Shown: one piece after another, positions 33,105 to 41,854 of the stretch
Layout of the letters: the number at the start of each line of letters is the position of its first letter
Numbering within the stretch: the stretch's first letter is position 1
Assembly (NCBI GenBank): GCA_030148025.1
Contig: JASBUG010000010.1
Coordinates: 96,809 to 160,808, forward strand
Reading direction: 5' to 3'
Source: Flavobacteriaceae bacterium
Lineage (GTDB): Bacteria; Bacteroidota; Bacteroidia; Flavobacteriales; Flavobacteriaceae
DNA: 64,000 bases
Program-made: the position numbers and the translations under genes
The notes under the pieces: generated by a model
The model's input: only the letters and a program-made list of their open reading frames with translations
Told to the model about the DNA's origin: nothing
The model's database searches: none

Positions 33105-34124
33105 ATGAAAACAAACGATAATTTAAAGGTTGTTAGGTTTATACAAAAAAATGAATTTTTTGTACATATTGCTTTTTGGATTATTTATTTTTCATTTCCT
33201 TTTTTAAAAGCGATTGGTAAGGGAAATTATCCTAAGCTCTATAACGAATTAAATGATTTATGTTTTGGCATCATCGTATTTTATATTTCCTATACTTTGT
33301 TTGCGTATTCTAAAAGGAAATCTTACCACTTTGTTGTGCTATTGATCGCTTTTTGCGGTATTGGGTATTTAAATTTAAAAACGCATAATTGGATTTTTGA
33401 AGGAACGCATACCGAGGCATTTTGGTATTATTCATTAGGATATATTTCAACCTATACGATTTTGGCATTATTTGCTTATGTACTGTATTCATTAAAAGAG
33501 GGATATAAAAATCGTTTAGAACTGGATAAGGCAAATTTGGAAAGACATCAAGCAGAATTGGCTAGTTTAAAATCTCAAATCAACCCACATTTTTTATTCA
33601 ATACGCTAAATACTATTTATTCAAGTGCTTTAAAGAAAGATGATAAAACCCCTGAAATGATATTAAAACTATCAGATAGTTTTAGATATGTGTTGCATGA
33701 GGGACAAAAACAAACAGTTAAATTAGAACAAGAGATTAATCATTTAAACGATTATATAAGTTTACAGCAGGAGCGCCTTAGAGATAAGGTTATAGTTGAA
33801 TTTTTGACTGAAATTGATAACAAAAAGCAAGAAATAGTTCCACTATTACTAATATCATTTATAGAGAATGCATTTAAGAATACAAGTTTTTTAAAAGGGA
33901 AAGATCACTTGATTAAAATACGAATAGCACTAAAGAATAATATGTTTAGTTTTTATTGTGAGAACCCATATGTAATAGAAAAAAATGATCAGAGTGTTAA
34001 AGAAAGTGGAATTGGAATATCGAACACAAAAAAAAGACTATTGCATGTATATCCAAAAAGACATATTTTGAATATAGATAGAAGTCATAATATTTTTAAA
34101 GTAACACTTCAAATACACTTATGA
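33105..34124 (+). CDS. LytS/YehU-type sensor histidine kinase
   Basis: This 339-residue protein has four membrane helices in residues 18-130, a coiled linker, and then the His_kinase domain. The phospho-accepting histidine is H162 in Q-I-N-P-H-F-L-F-N-T-L-N. The ATPase part shows F-I-E-N-A-F-K-N and G-I-G-I-S-N-T-K-K-R-L. It lies 5 bp after the barrel gene and overlaps its response regulator by 4 bp. The membrane part has no extracellular sensor domain, so the signal is probably sensed in the membrane or through a partner such as the barrel protein. Confidence 0.93.
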   Translation: MKTNDNLKVVRFIQKNEFFVHIAFWIIYFSFPFLKAIGKGNYPKLYNELNDLCFGIIVFYISYTLFAYSKRKSYHFVVLLIAFCGIGYLNLKTHNWIFEGTHTEAFWYYSLGYISTYTILALFAYVLYSLKEGYKNRLELDKANLERHQAELASLKSQINPHFLFNTLNTIYSSALKKDDKTPEMILKLSDSFRYVLHEGQKQTVKLEQEINHLNDYISLQQERLRDKVIVEFLTEIDNKKQEIVPLLLISFIENAFKNTSFLKGKDHLIKIRIALKNNMFSFYCENPYVIEKNDQSVKESGIGISNTKKRLLHVYPKRHILNIDRSHNIFKVTLQIHL

Positions 34125-34804
34125 TACGTTGTTTAGTTTTAGAGGATGAAAAACCAGCTCAGGAAGTGATATTGAGTTATATTGACAAAACACCATTTGT
34201 TGAATGTATTGGTGTTTTTGAAAGTGGACTAGATATTCCTCAAAATATTCTTAGTACGACAGATTTGATGTTTCTAGATATTCAGCTTCCAGAAATTAAT
34301 GGCATGAACTTTCTTAAAACTTTAGAACATCCTCCTAAAGTAATTGTTACTAGTGCTTATTCAGATTATGCGATAGAGGCATTTGAAGAAAATGTAGTAG
34401 ATTATATTGTAAAACCTTTTTCTTATGAACGCTTCTTTAAAGCAGTAAGTAGAGTTAGAAATCAGATACAAACAGAGAACAAAGTAACAAATAGCCATGT
34501 GTTTTTGTATTCAGATAAAACTATTTATAAGGTTTTGATTGACGACATACTATTTTTAAAGGCAGAAGTCGATTATGTAAGTGTTGTTATGGCAGACAAA
34601 ACCATTTTAATTTTAGACAGTTTACGTAATTGGGAAGAAAAATTAGCCCATAATGGTTTTATGCGCACACATAGATCGTATATTGTGAATACTAATAAAA
34701 TTGATAAACTTTCTGGAAATCAAGTACATATATTAGACGCGATAATTCCTGTAGGTAAGGTCTATAAAACTAAGTTTTTAGAGTATATAGGTTTTAGTAA
34801 ATAG
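34121..34804 (+). CDS. LytTR-family response regulator
   Basis: This 227-residue protein has a receiver domain with E-D-E at 8-10, phospho-acceptor D53 in M-F-L-D-I-Q-L-P-E, and K-P-F near residue 102. A LytTR DNA-binding domain follows (residues 125-225, with V-D-Y-V-S-V and F-M-R-T-H-R-S-Y-I-V-N). It is coupled to the kinase gene. LytTR proteins bind paired 9-bp direct repeats, and such a pair stands upstream of the barrel gene at 30686-30722, so autoregulation of this operon is likely. Confidence 0.95.
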   Translation: MIRCLVLEDEKPAQEVILSYIDKTPFVECIGVFESGLDIPQNILSTTDLMFLDIQLPEINGMNFLKTLEHPPKVIVTSAYSDYAIEAFEENVVDYIVKPFSYERFFKAVSRVRNQIQTENKVTNSHVFLYSDKTIYKVLIDDILFLKAEVDYVSVVMADKTILILDSLRNWEEKLAHNGFMRTHRSYIVNTNKIDKLSGNQVHILDAIIPVGKVYKTKFLEYIGFSK

Positions 34805-34825
34805 ATTTTCTGTTTATTAAATTAC

Positions 34826-34833
34826 TATTTTTG
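34826..34833 (+). promoter_or_regulatory. -7 box directly before AraC gene (leaderless?)
   Basis: TATTTTTG fits TAnnTTTG and ends 4 bp before the ATG at 34838. If used, the transcript would start at or near the start codon; otherwise the match is chance or translation starts later. Confidence 0.35.
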
Positions 34834-34837
34834 GAGT

Positions 34838-35995
34838 ATGCAAGATATTCCAATTGAACTAGATGTTGTTGCTCTAATTTTAATATTTGGAGTTATTCAA
34901 GGCGTATTCGTTTCATTTTTTTTGATTAAAAAATCAATAAGAAAGATGTCTCCAAATCTATATATGGGCATCTTGATCTTTATTTTATCGCTAATAATGT
35001 TTGAAGGTTGGTTAAACTATACCAACTATATTTTTAAAGTGTTGTGGTTAACCAATTTTTCAGAGCCTTTAAATTTTGTAATAGCTCCATCTATATATCT
35101 ATTTGTGAGCTTACAGCTAGGAAGCAAAAGCTCTAAAAAGCATTTGCTACATTTTATACCGTTTGTTATTTGGTTAATATATTGTGTGTTCTTCTTTTTA
35201 TTATCAAATGAGTTTAAGTACAATGATAATTTGGGAGCAATGCAATTAGACATTCCTCAGCTCACGACAAATGAACAATATACAGGTGATCCTTTAGGAA
35301 TACGAAATTACGTGAATCAAGCAACTATTTTTCATATACTTATCTATCTTTTCTTTATGACACAGCAACAATTTCTTTTTGCTAAAAAAAGAGGAGAGAC
35401 CTTCTTTAATACAAAAAGTGACATCTTAAAATCATTAAGAAATTCATTCTACCACTTTTTGATTATTACAGTAATTCTAATTCTTGTAAAGTCAACTTTT
35501 CAAAGTGATGTAGGCGATTATTTAATTTTTCTATATATCACATTTATGATATTCTTGACCTCTTATCAAATAATGAACACATCGTCGTATTTTAAACAGA
35601 CATCGTCCTTTTTGCAAGGTCCTGTTTTAAAGTATAAGAAATCTTCGCTTTTAGAAGAAAATAAAGAGATGATACTTGATGCCATTCTTAATCAAATGAA
35701 AATTGAAAAGTACTATTTAAAAAGTACAGCATCTTTGTCTGGTTTAGCAAAGGCGATTGGTGAAAGTTCACACCATGTATCTCAAGTGGTTAATGAAAAG
35801 TTAGATCAAACATTTTTTGAAATGATTGCATTCTATAGAATTGAAGAAGCTAAAACAATTTTAAAGACAGAATTAGGAAAAAAACTCACCATAGAAGAGG
35901 TAGCAGAACGAGTTGGGTACAACTCTAAATCGGCATTTAATACTGTTTTTAAAAAGCTTACCTCACAAACACCTTCAAAATTTAGAGACTCGTAA
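34838..35995 (+). CDS. AraC-family regulator with membrane N-terminus
   Basis: This 385-residue protein has about seven helices over residues 8-245, then an AraC HTH domain in the last 100 residues. The HTH shows L-A-K-A-I-G-E-S-S-H-H-V-S-Q-V-V-N-E, F-Y-R-I-E-E-A-K, and V-G-Y-N-S-K-S-A-F-N-T-V-F-K-K. Membrane-tethered AraC proteins of this type are common in Flavobacteriia; their signals are unknown. It follows the LytTR operon by 33 bp and precedes the acyltransferase gene, its most likely target. Two related genes lie at 40587 and 47393. Confidence 0.9.
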   Translation: MQDIPIELDVVALILIFGVIQGVFVSFFLIKKSIRKMSPNLYMGILIFILSLIMFEGWLNYTNYIFKVLWLTNFSEPLNFVIAPSIYLFVSLQLGSKSSKKHLLHFIPFVIWLIYCVFFFLLSNEFKYNDNLGAMQLDIPQLTTNEQYTGDPLGIRNYVNQATIFHILIYLFFMTQQQFLFAKKRGETFFNTKSDILKSLRNSFYHFLIITVILILVKSTFQSDVGDYLIFLYITFMIFLTSYQIMNTSSYFKQTSSFLQGPVLKYKKSSLLEENKEMILDAILNQMKIEKYYLKSTASLSGLAKAIGESSHHVSQVVNEKLDQTFFEMIAFYRIEEAKTILKTELGKKLTIEEVAERVGYNSKSAFNTVFKKLTSQTPSKFRDS

Positions 35996-36033
35996 CTTGT
36001 TGATAATCAGCAAATATTTGTACTTTCTTATAA

Positions 36034-36071
36034 GTTAGAACACCTCACTTATAGGGAAATTCGTTAGAACA
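36034..36071 (+). promoter_or_regulatory. GTTAGAACA direct repeats upstream of acyltransferase gene
   Basis: GTTAGAACA occurs at 36034-36042 and 36063-36071, 29 bp apart, just upstream of the -7 box at 36085. Direct repeats on one side of a promoter are the usual form of AraC-type operators, and an AraC gene ends 38 bp before the first copy. Confidence 0.5.
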
Positions 36072-36084
36072 TAGCATCTGCATC

Positions 36085-36092
36085 TACTTTTG
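36085..36092 (+). promoter_or_regulatory. -7 box for acyltransferase gene, in a leader shared with 41855
   Basis: TACTTTTG fits TAnnTTTG. The surrounding DNA (GCATCTGCATCTACTTTTGG, then ATCATAATTAAAAAAC) is very close to that around 41855-41862, including the spacing to the ATG. Confidence 0.6.
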
Positions 36093-36117
36093 GATCATAA
36101 TTAAAAAACGAACAGTT

Positions 36118-37305
36118 ATGAATTCACAAGTAGAAACTAAAAAACAACGTCAGTACTTTATAGATTGGTTGCGCATAGGGCTAATTATAAGTGTATTTTT
36201 CTTTCACGTTGGAATGATATTCAGGCCTGAACAATGGCATGTAAATAGTGCTGAGTCATTCGAATTTTTAGACCCAATTATGTGGTGGTTACACTTATGG
36301 CGCATGCCATTGCTATTTCTAGTTTCAGGTGTAGGAACTTATTACGCCATTGGTCATCGAACTAGTTGGCAATACGTAAAAGAACGTTTTAAAAGGCTTT
36401 ACATACCTTTTTCAGTAGGCTTTTTTACGTTAGTGCCATTAATGGTTTATGTAGAGCGTATAGATAACTACGATTCACTTTGGCACTTTATACCACATAT
36501 GTTTGACGGAGGACCTTATCCGGTAGGTAATATATCGTGGCATCATTTATGGTTCATTCTATATCTGTTTCTTATTTCATTGATAATTGCGCCATTTTTA
36601 AACTACACTAAAAGCAATCATTACAACATGGTAAGAGCAAAGATTATTAGTGTAGTGTCTAAACGAATGGGATTAAACTGGTTATTGCCTATAATTTTAA
36701 TTTCCCAATTAATCTTACGTCAATATTTCCCAAGAAGCACACATGCATTGTATAACGACTGGGCGTATTTCGCTTACTATTTACTATTCTTTATAAGTGG
36801 TTTTATGCTATTTACAAGTAAAGAAGTTATTAAATCTCTTACCAGAGATAGAAGATTGTATCTATACCAAACCATAATATTTACAGTGCTTTTGTTTACG
36901 ATTCCTTCACTTTTAGAAGACTCTTCCATAGTGAGAAATTATACAAGAGGTATTACGGAAATTGTTATTTCCTTATCCTGTGGAGTTGCAGCCGTAGGAT
37001 ATTTCAAAAGATATTTCAATAAAGATCATAAATATAGAGCAATACTTAACGAAGCTATTTATCCATTCTATTTGTTACACCAGCCTATGTTAATTTTTGT
37101 TGGATATGTAGTGTTAAAATGGGATATCTCGTATGGACTACAGGCAATTTTAATAACGGTATTATCTCTTATAGCAATACTGACCAGTTATTGGATCATT
37201 AAAAAAGTAAATGTTTTAAGAGTTGTCTTTGGAATGAAACCAATGAAAAAGAAGCAAACTAGTGAACCAAAACAAATAGAAGCTGTCATTGCATTAGATA
37301 AATAA
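36118..37305 (+). CDS. Acyltransferase-3 family membrane protein
   Basis: This 395-residue protein has about ten membrane helices. The N-terminus R-Q-Y-F-I-D-W-L-R-I-G-L-I with F-F-F-H-V-G-M (histidine near residue 31) is the acyltransferase_3 signature. R-M-P-L-L-F-L-V-S-G-V-G-T-Y-Y-A follows, and W-H-H-L-W-F-I-L-Y-L adds conserved aromatics. Relatives O-acylate surface glycans or other periplasmic acceptors. The substrate is unknown. It ends with a charged tail. The DUF6090 gene follows after 3 bp, so the two are co-transcribed. Confidence 0.9.
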   Translation: MNSQVETKKQRQYFIDWLRIGLIISVFFFHVGMIFRPEQWHVNSAESFEFLDPIMWWLHLWRMPLLFLVSGVGTYYAIGHRTSWQYVKERFKRLYIPFSVGFFTLVPLMVYVERIDNYDSLWHFIPHMFDGGPYPVGNISWHHLWFILYLFLISLIIAPFLNYTKSNHYNMVRAKIISVVSKRMGLNWLLPIILISQLILRQYFPRSTHALYNDWAYFAYYLLFFISGFMLFTSKEVIKSLTRDRRLYLYQTIIFTVLLFTIPSLLEDSSIVRNYTRGITEIVISLSCGVAAVGYFKRYFNKDHKYRAILNEAIYPFYLLHQPMLIFVGYVVLKWDISYGLQAILITVLSLIAILTSYWIIKKVNVLRVVFGMKPMKKKQTSEPKQIEAVIALDK

Positions 37306-37308
37306 GTC

Positions 37309-38010
37309 ATGAAACTATTTAGAAACTTAAGAGAAGCCCTAATCAATAAAGGAAATCTAAAACGTTATCTGATATATGCCATAGGTGAGATTTTCTTAGT
37401 AATGATTGGTATTAGTTTGGCATTTCAACTCGATAATTGGAATGAGAATAGAATTAAAGAAAGCATTGAGGTAAAGTATTACGAGAATATCAAGGATCAA
37501 TTGGTTGGAGATAAAGCATTGATAGAAGAGCAAAAAATGTTCAATAATAGTTATTTACAACAGTTTCAATATGCCAATCAAATAATTGAATTAAATGATA
37601 GAAATAGGGTTGATACTCTTGGATTAATTATAAGAAACCTAACTCAGTATTCAGATTTTGACAGACAGGGAAATATTTATGAGACCATGGTTAATAGTGG
37701 TGAAATAAAGTTGCTAAAAAATAAAGATATAGTAGATGGTATTAGAGTTCTTGAAGAAAAATACCTATACATAAATAGGATGGAGAATATTCATTACGAT
37801 GCCATGATGAAGCATATCATTCTTGCCATCAACCCAGTTATTAAATTTTCGAATGGAGAAATTCAAAAACCAGATCAAATTTACAATTACGAGTTTCAGA
37901 ATCTTATAATTTCTTTAATTCAAGTCATGAATGAAAAAGAGCAGGTTTATAATGAAGCTATTGGTAAAATAGATAAAGTAACTGATTTAATTAATAAAGA
38001 ACTTTTTTGA
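37309..38010 (+). CDS. DUF6090 family membrane-anchored protein
   Basis: This 233-residue protein begins with a basic amphipathic stretch (L-F-R-N-L-R-E-A-L), then Y-L-I-Y-A-I-G-E-I-F-L-V-M-I-G-I-S-L-A-F-Q, one helix near residues 21-42, and N-W-N-E-N. This start is diagnostic of DUF6090, abundant in Flavobacteriia. The rest is a long helical, probably periplasmic, domain rich in Asn, Glu and Ile. Function unknown. It is tied to the acyltransferase by a 3-bp gap. Confidence 0.83.
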   Translation: MKLFRNLREALINKGNLKRYLIYAIGEIFLVMIGISLAFQLDNWNENRIKESIEVKYYENIKDQLVGDKALIEEQKMFNNSYLQQFQYANQIIELNDRNRVDTLGLIIRNLTQYSDFDRQGNIYETMVNSGEIKLLKNKDIVDGIRVLEEKYLYINRMENIHYDAMMKHIILAINPVIKFSNGEIQKPDQIYNYEFQNLIISLIQVMNEKEQVYNEAIGKIDKVTDLINKELF

Positions 38011-38094
38011 GTAAGTATTGTTGTGAATTTGGTACGTACTTGCAAGGTCGAACAGGATTACTTTTAAAAAAAGTAAATTAAATAATGGCTAATT

Positions 38095-38102
38095 TATCTT
38101 TG
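38095..38102 (+). promoter_or_regulatory. -7 box for S41 peptidase gene
   Basis: TATCTTTG fits TAnnTTTG, 28 bp before the ATG at 38131. Confidence 0.5.
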
Positions 38103-38130
38103 TATATATAACTTAGTTCAAAACATTTTT

Positions 38131-39381
38131 ATGAGATCCTTTTTTCCATTTTGTTGCCTATTATTTGTCATGATATCGGTTAGTAATGCGCAAAACTCTA
38201 ATGTTAATTCTTGGATTGAGGATATTGATATTTATAAAAGAAAACTAGAAGAAAACCATATTGACCTATATCACACCATATCCAAACAACAGTTTGACTT
38301 AGAAATAAAGAAAATAAAAGAATCACTCCAAAACTTAGAAGATTTTCAGGTAATCATTGAACTTATGAAATTGACTCAGAGGGTTGGAGAGGGTAAAGGA
38401 GATGGACATACATCAATACCTTTGTGGGGAATGAGTCTTCATGAATTTCCAATAAAGCTGTTTGATTTTGAGAATGACTTAAGAGTTATTAAAGTAACAG
38501 AAGAACATAAACATATTCTAGGAAAACAACTTATAAGTATTAATGATGTTTCAATTAAAGAAGTGTATTCAAAGGTTTCTAAACTAACGCCTTTTACTGA
38601 AAATAAACAGTCTTCTATGGATAGAACATGTAGTTATATGATTGTTTCTGAAATATTAAACGGATTAAATATTATTGGCAAAGAGAATGAAGCAAAATTT
38701 ACTTTTATGGATGATAAAGGAATATTGGAAACACTGATTTTAAAATCCTATAGTAAAAGTGAACTAACTGCATTAAAATATTCGGAGTATTCTATTCTAC
38801 ATCCTGAAATAAAAACTCCAATAGATGCTAAGTTTCCAAATTTATGGTTCACACCTTTACATAATAAAAAAACCATAGTTATTAAATTTAAAAATTATCC
38901 ATCTGAAAAAGATATGAATAACTTTTCGGAAGATGTTTATAATTATATTCAGGAACATAAATCCAGTAGTTTAATTATTGATTTAAGAGATAATTATGGA
39001 GGAGATTTTTTTATGGGACAAATATTAGCAAGTTGGTTAAATGCATGTGACTCTATTAAATGGAGTACAAATGTATATGTGTTAGTTAACAGAAAAACGT
39101 ATTCGGCAGCTATGGTAAACACTATACAATTTAAGCAAATACTCAATGCTAAAATTGTTGGAGAGCCAACAGGAGCCAATCCTAATGGTTATCAGGATAT
39201 GGGGACTTTTAATCTGCCAAATTCAAAGTTGTTAGTAACTTATACCAAGCGATTATTTCGCTTCCAAGACATGAATACTATGGGTGTACAACCAGATATT
39301 TTAATTAGCCCATCATTTGAAGATTTTAAAAATGGTTATGATAGAGTTTTGTCTAAAGTCCTAAATGAAATAAATAACTAA
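38131..39381 (+). CDS. S41-family peptidase
   Basis: This 416-residue secreted or periplasmic protein has a signal peptide (cut near S-N-A-Q). The C-terminal catalytic domain has L-I-I-D-L-R-D-N-Y-G-G near residue 280 and the nucleophile serine in K-T-Y-S-A-A-M near residue 327. It ends with G-V-Q-P-D-I, as in tail-specific proteases. The N-terminal half is helical, with the unusual G-E-G-K-G-D-G-H-T-S-I-P that recurs in a flavobacterial subgroup. Processing of another exported protein or scavenging are possible roles. Its stop overlaps the converging cyclase stop by 4 bp. Confidence 0.88.
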   Translation: MRSFFPFCCLLFVMISVSNAQNSNVNSWIEDIDIYKRKLEENHIDLYHTISKQQFDLEIKKIKESLQNLEDFQVIIELMKLTQRVGEGKGDGHTSIPLWGMSLHEFPIKLFDFENDLRVIKVTEEHKHILGKQLISINDVSIKEVYSKVSKLTPFTENKQSSMDRTCSYMIVSEILNGLNIIGKENEAKFTFMDDKGILETLILKSYSKSELTALKYSEYSILHPEIKTPIDAKFPNLWFTPLHNKKTIVIKFKNYPSEKDMNNFSEDVYNYIQEHKSSSLIIDLRDNYGGDFFMGQILASWLNACDSIKWSTNVYVLVNRKTYSAAMVNTIQFKQILNAKIVGEPTGANPNGYQDMGTFNLPNSKLLVTYTKRLFRFQDMNTMGVQPDILISPSFEDFKNGYDRVLSKVLNEINN

Positions 39382-40475
39382 ATATAATTTACGTTATATA
39401 ATTGAATAGATTCTTTTTTTCCTTCAAGTAACAATTTGTCAATTTTAATAAAAGAGTAACTATCATTTTCTTTAGTTAATTTATTGTAGAGCTCTTCCGA
39501 AATTAGTGTTTTTGAATTATAAGAATTACATTCAGATTGAATTCGTGCAGTTGTGTTTAGAACATCACCTGTATAAATAATATCTTTTTTAATAATACCA
39601 ATTTCACCAGCTGTAACTTCTCCAATGTGGTATCCTGCTTTAAATTCAGGAACTAATCCAAATTGCTCTAAATAATAATCTTTTCTTTTTTCAATAGCTT
39701 TCGAAATTTTAATAAAGCATTGAATACAGTTATTTTTATAAAGCCCTTTATTGACTTTCCAAGTTATCACAATTTCATCTCCTACGTATTGATAAACCTC
39801 TCCTGAAGTTTCTAATATGGCATTGGTCATATCTGCATAATATGTTTTTAGTAATTCGAAATAACGTTGATGCCCTATGGTTTCTGCTATAGTTGTCGAT
39901 GATTTCATGTCTAAAAACATAAAAATCCGTTTTTCTTGATTAGGTCTATGATATCTCCCTAGATAGTTCATCAAGGCATTATTACCCAAATAATTTTCAA
40001 TTTCAGAATAGAATAGAGCAAGGTCAAGTATAATTCCTGTGTATATTATGATAACCCAAAATGAAAAGGTAGACATGAACTTCAATAAGCTATCGATAAC
40101 TTGTTGACTAAAAATTGGACTGTCTAATAAAATAGAATTAACTATTAAAGTTAATAATGATAAAAGGAGAATAACTAATATGAGATAAAAAACACTTTTA
40201 TAAATAAACTTTTTCCATAAGGTTAGTTTTTTAAAGTAGGCTTTCATCCATAATACTTCAATACACCCTTGCAGTATTCCCATAATAAAGCTCCCTAAGC
40301 TCACAATAAGAAAAGAATCTTTTAGGCTGTATTTGTTGCCAGTTGTAGGGTATTCTGTAAGATGTCCCAATAAGCCATATTCCAATAACACGTAGATGAG
40401 TCCAAATAAAAGCCATATAATTCCATAGACTACAATTTGTCGTATTTGTCTATTATATTTCAGCCAGAATACCAT
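39378..40475 (-). CDS. Class III adenylate/guanylate cyclase with membrane domain
   Basis: This 365-residue protein has about four membrane helices in residues 10-155, then a class III cyclase domain (190-360). The two metal aspartates are in F-M-F-L-D-M-K-S-S-T and Y-V-G-D-E-I-V-I. The purine and transition-state residues lie in D-V-L-N-T-T-A-R-I-Q-S (Asn and Arg present), so it looks active. Membrane topology without a periplasmic loop suggests signalling from the membrane. The product, cAMP or cGMP, cannot be decided. A Crp-like protein at 26697 might be a receiver, but that is speculation. Confidence 0.9.
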   Translation of the reverse strand: MVFWLKYNRQIRQIVVYGIIWLLFGLIYVLLEYGLLGHLTEYPTTGNKYSLKDSFLIVSLGSFIMGILQGCIEVLWMKAYFKKLTLWKKFIYKSVFYLILVILLLSLLTLIVNSILLDSPIFSQQVIDSLLKFMSTFSFWVIIIYTGIILDLALFYSEIENYLGNNALMNYLGRYHRPNQEKRIFMFLDMKSSTTIAETIGHQRYFELLKTYYADMTNAILETSGEVYQYVGDEIVITWKVNKGLYKNNCIQCFIKISKAIEKRKDYYLEQFGLVPEFKAGYHIGEVTAGEIGIIKKDIIYTGDVLNTTARIQSECNSYNSKTLISEELYNKLTKENDSYSFIKIDKLLLEGKKESIQLYNVNYI

Positions 40476-40586
40476 AAAGTAAATATAAATAAATCCATGT
40501 ATTTTTTTATAGCTAATCTGTTATGTATGAGTGTGTAATCTTAAAAAATATTCTGTTAATTTGTATTGATACATTATAAAGAATAG

Positions 40587-41711
40587 ATGTTTTTCTTAGT
40601 TGGAGTTTTTATTGCGCTATTTCTGGTTCTTTTACTACTAGTTAAAAAGAATAAATCCAGAGCAGATAAAATTTTAATGGTATGGTTGTTCATTATGTCT
40701 ATCCATCAACTTTATAATTATTATTATCTATCAGGGTATTTTTTTGAGCATCCTAACTGGCTAGGAGTTGAAATGCCATTACCTATAATACATGGTGTTT
40801 TTCTTTATCTGTATGTCATGGAAATGACAGGGAGTAAATTCAAAAAAAAATGGTATGCTTTTGCACATTTCATTCCAATGCTAATTTTAATAATTCTCAC
40901 GATTCCTTTTTTAATATTATCTGGAGAAGAAAAGTTATATGTTTTTAAAAATCAAGGAGAAGGGTTTGTTTGGTATATGATAATTAATTCACTTTTTATA
41001 ACTGTTTCTGGGTTAGTGTATTCCAGTTTGTCTTTACGCTTAATTAAGAAATATAGAATAAGTATTCAAGATAGTTTCTCGAACACCGATAAAAAAGACC
41101 TACAGTGGCTTCGGCTGATATCAATTGGATTTGGAATTCTATGGATTTTAGCAATACTTTTTGAGAGCGATATCATTTTTGGAGCAGTAGTAATATTGGT
41201 ACTAACTATGGCTGTTTTTGGAATTAATCAACTAAATATATTTAATTCAAATGTAGTTTTAACCACTAATGCTGAAATAGAAAAACCATCAAATTCTATT
41301 AACCGAGATACTACTGAAACAAATACTAAATTAAAAAAGTATCAAAAATCTGGGTTAAATGAAGAAATGGCTTCCAAGATATATACAAATCTTAATGACT
41401 TAGTCACTACTAATGAAGTTTACAGAAACGAAAACCTAACACTTGTTGAGTTAGCAAAACAACTTCAAATACACCCAAACCATTTATCGCAAGTAATTAA
41501 TGAAATGGAAGGAAAAAACTTCTATAATTATATTAATTCACTTCGAATTAAAGAGTTTATCAAACTTGCTTTATTGCCAGAAAGCAAAAAGTATACAATG
41601 ATATCTTTAGCCTATGACTGTGGATTCAGTTCTAAATCTACATTCAACAAACACTTCAAATTGAATACGGGAAAAACACCTACCGAATTTTTCAAGAAAG
41701 AACAGATTTAA
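40587..41711 (+). CDS. AraC-family regulator with membrane N-terminus (paralogue A)
   Basis: This 374-residue protein has seven helices over residues 1-215 and a C-terminal AraC HTH (275-372). L-Q-I-H-P-N-H-L-S-Q-V-I-N-E, then L-A-Y-D-C-G-F-S-S-K-S-T-F-N-K-H-F-K, and T-G-K-T-P-T-E-F-F are plain. It is a close paralogue of the protein at 47393-48490, sharing K-K-N-K-S, E-K/D-K-x-Y-V-F and K-K-Y-x-K-S-G-L blocks. It is upstream of the SYLF and amidase genes, whose promoter carries a 9-bp inverted repeat, and is the probable local regulator. Confidence 0.92.
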   Translation: MFFLVGVFIALFLVLLLLVKKNKSRADKILMVWLFIMSIHQLYNYYYLSGYFFEHPNWLGVEMPLPIIHGVFLYLYVMEMTGSKFKKKWYAFAHFIPMLILIILTIPFLILSGEEKLYVFKNQGEGFVWYMIINSLFITVSGLVYSSLSLRLIKKYRISIQDSFSNTDKKDLQWLRLISIGFGILWILAILFESDIIFGAVVILVLTMAVFGINQLNIFNSNVVLTTNAEIEKPSNSINRDTTETNTKLKKYQKSGLNEEMASKIYTNLNDLVTTNEVYRNENLTLVELAKQLQIHPNHLSQVINEMEGKNFYNYINSLRIKEFIKLALLPESKKYTMISLAYDCGFSSKSTFNKHFKLNTGKTPTEFFKKEQI

Positions 41712-41797
41712 CCCATTTTTCCTTGTAATCTCGCACTTCAATTTTAATTCTTAAAAACCTTTCAATCTCTTTAAAATAAAGAGATTATTAGTTCTTC

Positions 41798-41826
41798 CTT
41801 GTAGGCGAACACATGATGCCTACAAG
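41798..41826. promoter_or_regulatory. Inverted repeat upstream of SYLF gene promoter
   Basis: Arms CTTGTAGGC and GCCTACAAG are perfect and separated by 11 bp. The repeat sits about 29 bp upstream of the -7 box at 41855, the place for an activator or repressor site. The AraC gene just upstream is the likely source of the binding protein. Confidence 0.55.
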
Positions 41827-41854
41827 CTGGTACTCTATATAAGCATAGTGCCTC

